Shown here: positions 1 through 6,186 of the stretch, one piece after another
Layout of the letters: each line of letters starts with the position of its first letter
How positions within the stretch are numbered: the stretch's first letter is position 1
NCBI GenBank assembly: GCA_937930265.1
Contig: CALGLI010000308.1
Span: 1-6,357, forward strand
Direction: 5' to 3'
DNA length: 6,357 nucleotides
Source of the DNA: an uncultured Veillonella sp.
GTDB taxonomy: Bacteria; Bacillota; Negativicutes; Veillonellales; Veillonellaceae
Program-made: the position numbers and the translations under genes
The notes under the pieces: model-generated
Told to the model about the DNA's origin: nothing
Databases searched by the model: none
Seen by the model: the letters and a program-made list of their open reading frames with translations, nothing else

Positions 1-1089
1 GGAGAGAACACGCCCTGTTGTATCGAGCTCTTCTAAGGGACGATAGATTTCATAGATGCGCCCATTTTGACGAAGAGGAGCATAGTTTTCTGGTATGGTG
101 ACGGCACCGCCACCGGTGGAGATGATTAGCCCTGTTTGTTTCCCCACATTGGTGATCATCTTGGATTCTATAGTACGAAATGCAGGCTCACCGTGCGCCA
201 AAATATAATCGCTAATGGAACCGACTTCCTCTGTAATACGATGGTCTATGTCCACAAGTGTTCGTCCGGTTAGCGTTGCTAAGGCTTCGCCGATGGTACT
301 TTTACCAGACCCAGGCATACCGATGAGAACAATGCTTTCTTGGTCTCGGCGGAACTGTTTGTATAGGTCTAACAGGATACTTTCATCATAGGTGCGATGT
401 AAAAATAAAGCACTCGCCGCAATGGCTTGGGCCAATAAGAAGATGAGCCCATTTACATGAGGAATGCCGAGAGATTCCGCTTCTAACAAAATACCTGTAC
501 GATGGGGATTGTACACCAAGTCGATAACGCCTTCTAAGTGAGTAAAAGGGGCTAATCGAATGCTTTGGTCAGGACAATGAGGATACATACCAACTGGAGT
601 ACAGTTGATAATTACCTGTGCTCGTTCATAAAATTGTGCAATGTGTTCATATGTAGGAAAGTGATGACGGCTGATATGGGTAATGGATGCTGCGCCTAAT
701 CGTTCCAATGCCACATGCACTGTATTGGATGAGGCCCCATCACCTAAAATTAAACAATGCTTATTTGTCACTTCTATGCTAGACCAATCTAAGGTAGCTA
801 AGAATCCGTCATAGTCTGTATTTGTGCCATACCATGAACCATCTGTTTGACGCACCATGGTGTTGACACAGCCGATAGATTTTGCAATGTCGCTAAGATG
901 GTCACAAGCGTGCATAGCCTCTATTTTATAAGGAATGGTAATGTTCAAACCCTGCAAATCAGGGCGCTGAAAGAAGGCTTGCACATCTGTTGGTTCCACT
1001 TCAAAAATTTTATAGGAAGGATTCCCTAAAGCACTGTGAATCATAGGGGAGTAGGTGTGGCCCAAGGTGCGGCCTAATAATCCAAACAT
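1..1089 (-). CDS. aroE-aroK: Bifunctional shikimate dehydrogenase / shikimate kinase (AroE-AroK fusion), 3' end cut off
   Basis: I translated this by hand: 363 codons from the ATG at 1089-1087 are open to the window edge. Residues 1 to about 245 are shikimate dehydrogenase, which reduces 3-dehydroshikimate with NADPH. Visible are GHTYSP (10-15; usually HSxS), NITIPYK with catalytic Lys55, GCVNT with Asn76, GTNTDYDGF with catalytic Asp92, a nucleotide loop GDGASS (116-121; the family norm is GxGGxS, so the third Gly is Ala), NCTPVGMYP (162-170), DLVYNP and NGL..LLAQA. From about residue 251 a shikimate kinase follows in the same frame, with Walker A GMPGSGKST (257-265), VDID (279-282), FR..E (304-308), STGGGAV (324-330) and a lid-like GRVLS at the edge. 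About 50 kinase residues should lie outside the window. GGAGG at 1099-1095, five bases before ATG, supports the start. The stop of aroC directly abuts it (TAA-ATG), so translational coupling is likely. Confidence 0.93.
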   Translation of the reverse strand, partial: MFGLLGRTLGHTYSPMIHSALGNPSYKIFEVEPTDVQAFFQRPDLQGLNITIPYKIEAMHACDHLSDIAKSIGCVNTMVRQTDGSWYGTNTDYDGFLATLDWSSIEVTNKHCLILGDGASSNTVHVALERLGAASITHISRHHFPTYEHIAQFYERAQVIINCTPVGMYPHCPDQSIRLAPFTHLEGVIDLVYNPHRTGILLEAESLGIPHVNGLIFLLAQAIAASALFLHRTYDESILLDLYKQFRRDQESIVLIGMPGSGKSTIGEALATLTGRTLVDIDHRITEEVGSISDYILAHGEPAFRTIESKMITNVGKQTGLIISTGGGAVTIPENYAPLRQNGRIYEIYRPLEELDTTGRVLS

Positions 1090-2214
1090 TTACACCTCCA
1101 ATGTGCGATGACTGAAGTGACGGAATGCATGTGGGTCATGTTCCAGTACAAAATCTAAGAGGACAAGAGCCGTCAAGGCTTCTACCACAGGTACGGCACG
1201 CAGTGCTACGCAAGGGTCGTGGCGGCCTTGTATTTGTAATATTTCAGCACTATGGTTACTGAGGGATACAGAGTTTTGCTCATGATAAATAGATGGTGTG
1301 GGTTTAATGCCCACTTGCATGACAAGAGGCATACCGTTGGTAATACCACCTTGGATGCCACCGCTGTTATTCTTTTCTGTGCGAACACCTTCATTAGTCA
1401 TGATGAAAGGATCGTTTTGCTCACTTCCACGGGACGCACAGCCAGGGAAAACAGATCCAAAGGAAATACCTTTTACTGCAGGCATGCCGAACAGCGTAGC
1501 TCCTAAGCGATTTTCAATACCATCATAATTGGGATTCCCCATGCCAATCGGTAAGCCGGTGGCAAAGACTTCTACGACACCACCCGTGGAATCGCCAGAT
1601 GTTTTTAACTCTAGTACAAGTTGCTCCGCTCCATGACGTTGTACACGATCTAGCATAGGAATTATTTCTGTGCTGATACTAGCGAGCTTGTCCATAGGTG
1701 GGTTAGTATAATCAACGGGTACATCTTGGATTGTGCCTACTTGTGCTAAGTGGGCCCGCACGTGAATGCCGATGGACTCTAATAGTTGTAGAGCAATGCC
1801 ACCAGCTACGCACACAGGGGCAGTTATACGAGCGGAGAAATGACCGCCCCCACGCATATCCACGTACTCGCCATAGCGCATGCGAGCGGTGTAATCCGCA
1901 TGGGATGGACGTGGTACATCTCGTAGATTATCGTAATCCCCACTTCGTTGTGATGTATTTTGAATGGTGAAAGCCAAAGGAGAACCGCTCAGTCTTCCTT
2001 GTACAATGCCTGCTTGAAACTCAGGGATATCTGTTTCTTTTCGTTGTGTTTGTAATTGATGTTGCCCTGGAGCCCGTCGCTTCAGGAAGGCTTGTAAGGC
2101 TTCTAGATTGACTGGAAACCCGCAGGGAAGTCCGTCCACAATGCCGCCAATAGCTTGACCATGAGAGGCTCCAAAAGTGGAGACTTTCACAGTACGACCG
2201 AAATAGGATGCCAT
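1090..2214 (-). CDS. aroC: Chorismate synthase
   Basis: This 374-residue protein has the usual length for cytosolic chorismate synthase, which converts EPSP to chorismate using reduced FMN. Signatures run through the whole protein: GASHG at 15-19 with the conserved His18 (the family usually has GESHG), LKRRAPGQ (44-51), RPSHADYT (102-109) with His105, RGGGHFSARIT (121-131), GDSTGG (207-212), EKNNSGGIQGGITNG (280-294) and GRHDPCVALRAVPVVEA (330-346). The start is ATG at 2214-2212, preceded by AAAAAGGAG about 5 nt upstream. It follows aroA after a 189-nt AT-rich gap and precedes aroE-aroK with no gap at all. No separate flavin reductase gene is visible, so whether the enzyme is monofunctional or bifunctional cannot be told from the sequence. 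Confidence 0.97.
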   Translation of the reverse strand: MASYFGRTVKVSTFGASHGQAIGGIVDGLPCGFPVNLEALQAFLKRRAPGQHQLQTQRKETDIPEFQAGIVQGRLSGSPLAFTIQNTSQRSGDYDNLRDVPRPSHADYTARMRYGEYVDMRGGGHFSARITAPVCVAGGIALQLLESIGIHVRAHLAQVGTIQDVPVDYTNPPMDKLASISTEIIPMLDRVQRHGAEQLVLELKTSGDSTGGVVEVFATGLPIGMGNPNYDGIENRLGATLFGMPAVKGISFGSVFPGCASRGSEQNDPFIMTNEGVRTEKNNSGGIQGGITNGMPLVMQVGIKPTPSIYHEQNSVSLSNHSAEILQIQGRHDPCVALRAVPVVEALTALVLLDFVLEHDPHAFRHFSHRTLEV

Positions 2215-2251
2215 AATTACTCCTTTTTGTGTGATAGATACAGTGTGATGG

Positions 2252-2293
2252 TTACTATTTACATACTAATAGATACGAATACTACAATAGTAA
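2252..2293. repeat. Perfect 8-bp inverted repeat in the aroA-aroC gap
   Basis: TTACTATT at 2252-2259 is mirrored by AATAGTAA at 2286-2293 across a 26-bp AT-rich spacer, 38 bp upstream of the aroC start. It could be an operator or a weak mRNA hairpin, but short inverted repeats arise easily in AT-rich DNA. The gap (2215-2403) also holds two GTGTGAT copies at 2229-2235 and 2243-2249. I see no GC-rich terminator and no convincing promoter in it. Confidence 0.25.
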
Positions 2294-2403
2294 TATGTGA
2301 TAACTATAAAAGCGCATTAAAAAATATATTATTTTAGGATAATGAATCAGTTAGAATAAGAAGATACATTATTTAGTATATGATAGTACCAATTTAAATA
2401 AGC

Positions 2404-3669
2404 TTATATGCTATGGGTTTCTCCGCCCAAACGCTTCCAATCTGTAAAGAAGTGAGGGTACGATTTGCTGATGGCTTCGCTGTCTTTTAGAATCATAGAG
2501 GATGTGGCGATAAGTGCATTCAATGCACCCGCCATGACGAGGCGATGATCATTCACACAGTCTACGGTACCACCAATCAGTGCGCCTGTTCCTGTGATAT
2601 ATAGATTATCTCCCTCGATACGAACAGTGCCACCAGAATCGCGAACTAGCTGTGCTACCGCTTCTAAACGGTCGGACTCTTTTAATCGAAGGCGAGCCCC
2701 ATTGATGAAAGCAGATTCTCCTTCGATGGAACAAGCTAAGCTAGATAGGATAGGTAATAGATCAGGCATTTGCTCTAAATTCACATGGAGTGGTTTATAC
2801 GCTTTGCCTGTAACTGTCACAGTAGTGCCATTCCACGTACAAGTGACACCAGCACTTTCCAAAATGAAAAGGATACGTTTGTCGGCTTGTACGGAATCAG
2901 GGCGCAAGCCTGTGACGGAGATAGATTGACCTGTCATAGCTGCCGCCACTAACCAAATGGCACCATTAGACCAATCCCCCTCAATGGGGTATTGCTCATT
3001 GCCGTGGAACTGTTGGTTCTCTTCAATAGTGAAACTAGGATACCCATCTTTCGTCGTTGTTTCTGTCACATGCACGCCGAAGTCCTTCATCGTTTCTATG
3101 GTTAATGTTACGTAGTCTTTCGATTGTAAGGAACTTGTGCAATTTACTGTTGTATATCCTAATTGCGGTGCCGCTAAGAGAAGTCCAGAGAAGAATTGAG
3201 AACTTACGGTGCCCGTCATGGAGAAGGTACCACCTTGTAATCGTCCAGTCATAGTGAAAGGCGGTGCCTCTTGTGAAAAGGACACTCCGTGGTCTTTCAT
3301 TTCGCTCAGTAATGGTTCTAGTGGACGTTCTGGTAGACGCCCTTTGGCATCGACTTTCACAGTATCACAAATCGAAGCGGATACAGGTAAGAGCAAGCGT
3401 AAGGTCGTGCCGGATTCGTGGGGCAATACTTGCCCCGTCGTAGGAGCAGGGCTCGGAGTGACATGAGCCACGCCATTTTCATAGGTAATCGTGGCACCGA
3501 GGGCTCGCAAGGAATCCATAGTAGCATCAATGTCCTTAGAAGAATGGGAAATTAAAAGGGTGCTAGGACTAGTTGCCAAGGCAGCTGCAATTAAAGCCCG
3601 ATGGGCATGAGCCTTAGCCGGTATGGATGGGATTGTGCCGGATAAGGGCACATTAGAAACATGTTGCAT
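2404..3669 (-). CDS. aroA: 3-phosphoshikimate 1-carboxyvinyltransferase (EPSP synthase)
   Basis: This cytosolic enzyme (421 residues from the chosen start) joins phosphoenolpyruvate to shikimate-3-phosphate. Recognisable elements are the N-terminal loop IPAKAHAHRALI (16-27) with Lys19 and Arg24, HESGTTLRLLLP (84-95), SSQFFSGLLLAAP (156-168), GDWSNGA (231-237), the catalytic Asp303 in QMPDLLP, LRLKESDRL (327-335) with catalytic Glu331, DHRLVMAGA (374-382) and KSYPHFF (402-408). The ESGTTLRLLLP form resembles clostridial enzymes and differs from the NAGTAMRPL form of enteric bacteria. The reading frame stays open 21 codons further upstream, to an ATG at 3732. That extension is hydrophobic, unlike the family, and has no good ribosome site, so I start at 3669, where AAAGGA lies 5 nt upstream. 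Oddity: the usual SKS triad of the substrate loop is AKA here. It sits in the operon after aroB across a 178-nt gap. Confidence 0.96.
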   Translation of the reverse strand: MQHVSNVPLSGTIPSIPAKAHAHRALIAAALATSPSTLLISHSSKDIDATMDSLRALGATITYENGVAHVTPSPAPTTGQVLPHESGTTLRLLLPVSASICDTVKVDAKGRLPERPLEPLLSEMKDHGVSFSQEAPPFTMTGRLQGGTFSMTGTVSSQFFSGLLLAAPQLGYTTVNCTSSLQSKDYVTLTIETMKDFGVHVTETTTKDGYPSFTIEENQQFHGNEQYPIEGDWSNGAIWLVAAAMTGQSISVTGLRPDSVQADKRILFILESAGVTCTWNGTTVTVTGKAYKPLHVNLEQMPDLLPILSSLACSIEGESAFINGARLRLKESDRLEAVAQLVRDSGGTVRIEGDNLYITGTGALIGGTVDCVNDHRLVMAGALNALIATSSMILKDSEAISKSYPHFFTDWKRLGGETHSI

Positions 3670-3680
3670 GGGGGTCCTTT
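3670..3680 (-). promoter_or_regulatory. Ribosome binding site that fixes the aroA start
   Basis: On the minus strand AAAGGA (3680-3675) is followed by five C residues and the ATG at 3669. This spacing is right for initiation, and the protein then starts at the usual point for EPSP synthase. The upstream ATG at 3732 lacks a comparable site. Confidence 0.8.
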
Positions 3681-3718
3681 CTGTTATTTTGACATAGCAA
3701 TGTATGGAGATTATTACA

Positions 3719-3747
3719 AGTATAATTATCAAAAGGTAAAATGTAAT
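3719..3747 (-). promoter_or_regulatory. Possible internal promoter ahead of aroA
   Basis: ATTACA (3747-3742), a 17-bp spacer and TATACT (3724-3719) match the sigma-70 boxes at 4/6 and 5/6. The expected start near 3712 would leave a leader of about 43 nt before aroA. The surrounding 178-nt gap is very AT-rich, where such matches are common, so this is only a candidate. No terminator is evident in the gap. Confidence 0.3.
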
Positions 3748-3847
3748 CTCTAATTTGATTAATATCTTATGCTAGTAATTCTATAATAGTCGAAAAAGGT
3801 AATTAATATAGTACCATGCACTAATTATACAATGTTTAATGCTCTAG

Positions 3848-4900
3848 TTATAAAATACAGTACTTAGCAAGTTCCTCGAATGTTACTTGTTTTAGCACCG
3901 ACGTACCATACCCAGTAGGGACAACGATGGTAATAGAGCCAGAGGCTTTTTTGTCATGACTAGCTTCCTCTAGGATTACATCTTTTGCAATCGTCGTTGT
4001 AGTGGGTAATTCATGGGCTATTAGTAGCTGCTCAATACTAGGAATAATGGTAGGGTCTAATTCTTCGTGAGCTACGGCACCTTTTGCCATGATAAGTAAT
4101 CCTAAAGCAACAGCATTGCCGTGGGGAATGGTGAAAGCACTACCGTGTTCGATGCCATGACCAAAGGTGTGACCTAAGTTCAACGTCGCACGGAGGCCGC
4201 TTTCCCTTTCATCTACTTCCACCACATGGGCTTTGATACGCACACATTGAGCGATGACAGTATCTACATCTTCTGGGTATTGTAAAAGTGGTCGTTCCCG
4301 AAGTTGATCTAGTAACTCTGGATGGCCTAAGAAACCGTATTTAATGATTTCACCACATCCATTAATCCATTCTTTATTAGGTAAGGTAGACAGTGTTTCT
4401 GGATCGCAGAGAACAAGGATGGGCTGTTTGAAAGCACCCCATAAATTTTTACCGCAGTCTAAGTTAACAGCCGTTTTACCACCTACAGAGGAATCGACCG
4501 CAGCCAACAGAGAGGTAGGTACTTGTACATAATCGATGCCTCGCAAGTAGGTGGCAGCAGCGAACCCAGCAAGGTCGCCGACGACGCCACCACCTAACGC
4601 AATAATGAGGTCTTTCCGAGTCAATTTTACGGTTCCTAATGTTTCTATTAGGTCCATGAGACGATATCCGTTCTTTTCACTTTCACCATGAGGGAACGTA
4701 TAGGTATGAACGGTGTAGCCTGCTGTTTCTAGAGATTTAGAAACTGTAGATGCATAGAGAGGCCCCACATTGTCATCAGTAACAATCATGACGGAACAAG
4801 CAGGTTTGATAGAGTGTAAGTACTCACCAATGCGAGGCAAGCTATGTCGCTCGATAATCACATCGTAAGCAGTGGAGGCTTGAATATGAATCGTATTCAT
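3848..4900 (-). CDS. aroB: 3-dehydroquinate synthase
   Basis: This 350-residue protein is full length for the family, which cyclises DAHP to 3-dehydroquinate with catalytic NAD and a divalent metal (Zn or Co). The NAD-binding glycine stretch GGGVVGDLAGF is at 103-113, followed by PTSLLAAVDSSVGGKT (128-143) with the substrate-binding DSSVGGKT loop, and KNLWGAFKQP (151-160). Expected metal ligands are Glu184 in GCGEIIKYG, His244 in NLGHTFGHGIE (241-251) and His260 in PHGNAVALG. The last motif more often reads HGEAVA. DKK is at 316-318. The ATG at 4900-4898 is 9 nt after the DAHP synthase stop and has only a weak Shine-Dalgarno (TAGGT, overlapping that stop), so its translation probably depends on ribosomes finishing the upstream gene. 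A 178-nt AT-rich gap follows before aroA. Confidence 0.97.
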   Translation of the reverse strand: MNTIHIQASTAYDVIIERHSLPRIGEYLHSIKPACSVMIVTDDNVGPLYASTVSKSLETAGYTVHTYTFPHGESEKNGYRLMDLIETLGTVKLTRKDLIIALGGGVVGDLAGFAAATYLRGIDYVQVPTSLLAAVDSSVGGKTAVNLDCGKNLWGAFKQPILVLCDPETLSTLPNKEWINGCGEIIKYGFLGHPELLDQLRERPLLQYPEDVDTVIAQCVRIKAHVVEVDERESGLRATLNLGHTFGHGIEHGSAFTIPHGNAVALGLLIMAKGAVAHEELDPTIIPSIEQLLIAHELPTTTTIAKDVILEEASHDKKASGSITIVVPTGYGTSVLKQVTFEELAKYCIL

Positions 4901-4909
4901 AGGAGTGAC

Positions 4910-5917
4910 CTATTTATGACCTAATGCGTCACGTAATGTGAAGACTTGGTTAGCCAATGCAGCGAATTGCTCTGGACGTAAGGATTGCGGACCATCGCAA
5001 AGTGCTTTTTCTGGATTGTTGTGAACTTCAATCATTAAACCATCAGCCCCGCCACCAACGGAAGCTAAGGAGAGGGATGGAACGACACGGCTCATACCTG
5101 CGGCATGACTTGGGTCCATGATGATTGGTAAGTGAGATAATTCGTGCATCATTGGAATGGCAGTTACATCCAATGTGTTACGAGTTCGTGTTTCGAATGT
5201 ACGGATGCCACGCTCGCAAAGGACGATTTGTTCATTCCCTTCGCTCATGATGTATTCCGCAGCCATTAACCATTCTTCGTAGGTTGCACATAGACCACGT
5301 TTTAATAAGATAGGTTTACGCAATTTACGGACTTCTTTTAAAAGATTGAAGTTTTGCATATTGCGAGCACCGATTTGTAGCATATCTACATTGTCGAAGT
5401 ATTCTAATTGAGAGATATCCATGACTTCTGACACGATAGGAAGACCAGTTTCTTTTTTTGCCTCTGCTAAGAAAGGTAAGCCACTTGGTCCCATACCTTG
5501 GAAAGAATATGGGGAAGTACGAGGTTTGAAAGCACCACCACGTAGAATCGTAGCACCAGCGGCTTTTACGGCCTTAGCCACTTCGATGACTTGCTCTGGT
5601 GTCTCTACAGAACAAGGACCTGCGATGATAGCGAAGTGACCGCCACCGATTTTAGCATCCCCTACAGTCACCACAGTATCTTGAGGATGGAACTTACGAT
5701 TTGCTTTTTTGAAAGGCTCTTGAATACGCATTACCTTTTCAACGTATGGAAGGGATTCAATGGTACGTAAGTCCACACGAGACGTATCGCCAATCAAACC
5801 GATGATATCTTGTTGTTCTCCATGGACAGGATGTAATGCAACGTCAGTGGCTTCTAGTAGTTGACGTAGTTCTGCAATTTGTGCTTCTGTTGCTGTAGTG
5901 TGTAATCGAATAATCAT
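4910..5917 (-). CDS. aroF: 3-deoxy-7-phosphoheptulonate (DAHP) synthase, type I-beta with N-terminal regulatory domain
   Basis: This enzyme catalyses the first step of the pathway: phosphoenolpyruvate plus erythrose-4-phosphate to DAHP, in the cytosol. Residues 1 to about 70 form a small ferredoxin-like (FL) domain, as in the Thermotoga maritima enzyme, where it mediates inhibition by Tyr/Phe. The TIM-barrel follows with IIAGPCSVE (97-105; Cys102 metal ligand), RGGAFKPRTSPYSFQG (126-141), LQIGARNMQN (180-189), LLKRG (204-208), CERGIRTFE (234-242), IMDPSHAAG (266-274; His271), GLMIEVHNNP (293-302; Glu297) and CDGPQSL (307-313; Asp308). The four metal ligands Cys, His, Glu and Asp are all present. 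It is 335 residues long, normal for the FL-domain subtype. The start ATG at 5917-5915 has AGGAGG 5 nt upstream (5928-5923). It is the first structural gene after the attenuator and overlaps nothing. Family members may be labelled aroF, aroG or aroA(G), so the symbol is conventional. Confidence 0.96.
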   Translation of the reverse strand: MIIRLHTTATEAQIAELRQLLEATDVALHPVHGEQQDIIGLIGDTSRVDLRTIESLPYVEKVMRIQEPFKKANRKFHPQDTVVTVGDAKIGGGHFAIIAGPCSVETPEQVIEVAKAVKAAGATILRGGAFKPRTSPYSFQGMGPSGLPFLAEAKKETGLPIVSEVMDISQLEYFDNVDMLQIGARNMQNFNLLKEVRKLRKPILLKRGLCATYEEWLMAAEYIMSEGNEQIVLCERGIRTFETRTRNTLDVTAIPMMHELSHLPIIMDPSHAAGMSRVVPSLSLASVGGGADGLMIEVHNNPEKALCDGPQSLRPEQFAALANQVFTLRDALGHK

Positions 5918-5981
5918 AATGTCCTCCTAAAGTAAAACTTGCATATATAGGTAATCGTGAGTGGGGTATAAGAAGATATAC

Positions 5982-6021
5982 AAAAAGGGCTACCCGCCTA
6001 TACCTAGTACGGGTAGCCCTT
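5982..6021 (-). terminator. Attenuator terminator (3:4 hairpin) upstream of the DAHP synthase gene
   Basis: The minus strand has a perfect 12-bp GC-rich stem, AAGGGCTACCCG (6021-6010) pairing with CGGGTAGCCCTT (5996-5985), around a 13-nt loop and running straight into a T run (5986-5982). It lies 36 nt after the stop of the aromatic leader peptide and 64 nt before the aroF start, so it is inside the operon's 5' leader and not at a gene end. Its 5' arm can pair instead with leader RNA at 6088-6081, which makes it a conditional terminator. Confidence 0.92.
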
Positions 6022-6088
6022 ACCACTATTTAAAGCCACTCAGTGATGATTCCTAAATTAGCGTAGCTCAAATAGTCCTTTACCCGTA
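6008..6088 (-). promoter_or_regulatory. Antiterminator helix (2:3) of the aro leader
   Basis: TACGGGTA at 6088-6081 is perfectly complementary to TACCCGTA at 6015-6008, an 8-bp helix. The first segment lies in the loop and 3' arm of the leader 1:2 hairpin; the second lies in the 5' arm and loop of the terminator. Forming this helix therefore excludes both other structures. By analogy with trp, his and phe operon attenuation, it should form when a ribosome stalls on the aromatic codons and covers strand 1. Confidence 0.75.
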
Positions 6089-6153
6089 GTTTGGATAAAG
6101 AACCAATAAAACGTATTTGCATTTGTAGTAGCTAAATTGATTTGGTTCATCAT
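6058..6153 (-). CDS. Aromatic-rich leader peptide of the aro operon (31 residues)
   Basis: The ORF has two tandem ATG codons (6153-6148), 31 codons and a TAA at 6060-6058. AAGGAG (6167-6162) sits 8 nt before the first ATG. Residues 15-19 read Phe-Tyr-Trp-Phe-Phe (codons TTT TAT TGG TTC TTT, 6111-6097), and residue 28 is another Phe; the rest is mostly small and polar. A run of all three aromatic amino acids upstream of the DAHP synthase gene, followed by alternative RNA hairpins and a terminator, marks it as an attenuation control peptide with a sensing role and not a functional protein. I infer that shortage of charged tRNA for Phe, Tyr or Trp stalls the ribosome here and lets transcription continue. 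A ribosome that reaches the stop would cover strand 2 and favour termination. No homologous named leader peptide is recognised. Confidence 0.88.
   Translation of the reverse strand: MMNQINLATTNANTFYWFFIQTTGKGLFELR
6073..6105 (-). promoter_or_regulatory. Leader 1:2 hairpin over the aromatic codons
   Basis: TGGTTCTTTATCC (6105-6093) pairs with GGGTAAAGGACTA (6085-6073) across a 7-nt loop, giving 13 continuous base pairs including three G-U. The 5' arm is exactly the Trp-Phe-Phe-Ile codons of the leader peptide. It is placed as the pause/anti-antiterminator structure of a classical attenuator, and it blocks strand 2 when no ribosome is stalled there. Confidence 0.8.
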
Positions 6154-6161
6154 TGTAGTGA

Positions 6162-6167
6162 CTCCTT
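6162..6167 (-). promoter_or_regulatory. Ribosome binding site of the leader peptide
   Basis: AAGGAG on the minus strand, 8 nt upstream of the first of two ATG codons. Its strength supports real translation of the short ORF, as attenuation requires. Confidence 0.85.
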
Positions 6168-6186
6168 TCTTTCAATAATTGGGTTT

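Noticed and set aside
847..1029. 60-codon plus-strand frame near the start of aroE-aroK
   Set aside because: It is antisense to the conserved dehydrogenase motifs NITIPYK and GCVNT, so it is a mirror frame.
1252..1970. Several plus-strand open frames of 76 to 84 codons opposite aroC
   Set aside because: They are antisense to a strongly conserved gene, lack family likeness and are typical mirror frames.
2229..2249. Two GTGTGAT copies with a 14-bp period upstream of aroC
   Set aside because: Two short copies in AT-rich DNA are not enough to call an operator or a repeat array.
2594..2929. 111-codon plus-strand frame opposite aroA
   Set aside because: It is antisense to the conserved EPSP synthase sequence and has no recognisable motif, so it is a mirror frame.
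3670..3732. Upstream start for aroA that would add 21 residues
   Set aside because: The extension is hydrophobic with no family counterpart and no good ribosome site, while AAAGGA is placed correctly for the ATG at 3669. EPSP synthase is cytosolic, so a signal peptide is not expected.
5844..6026. 60-codon minus-strand frame across the attenuator and the start of the DAHP synthase gene
   Set aside because: It reads through the terminator hairpin in a frame different from both the leader peptide and aroF, and has no recognisable protein features.
5918..6180. T-box or TRAP control of the operon
   Set aside because: The leader is too short for a T-box and shows no AGGGTGG-type T-box sequence or specifier arm, and there is no series of GAG/TAG repeats for TRAP. 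The peptide plus alternative hairpins explain the region better.
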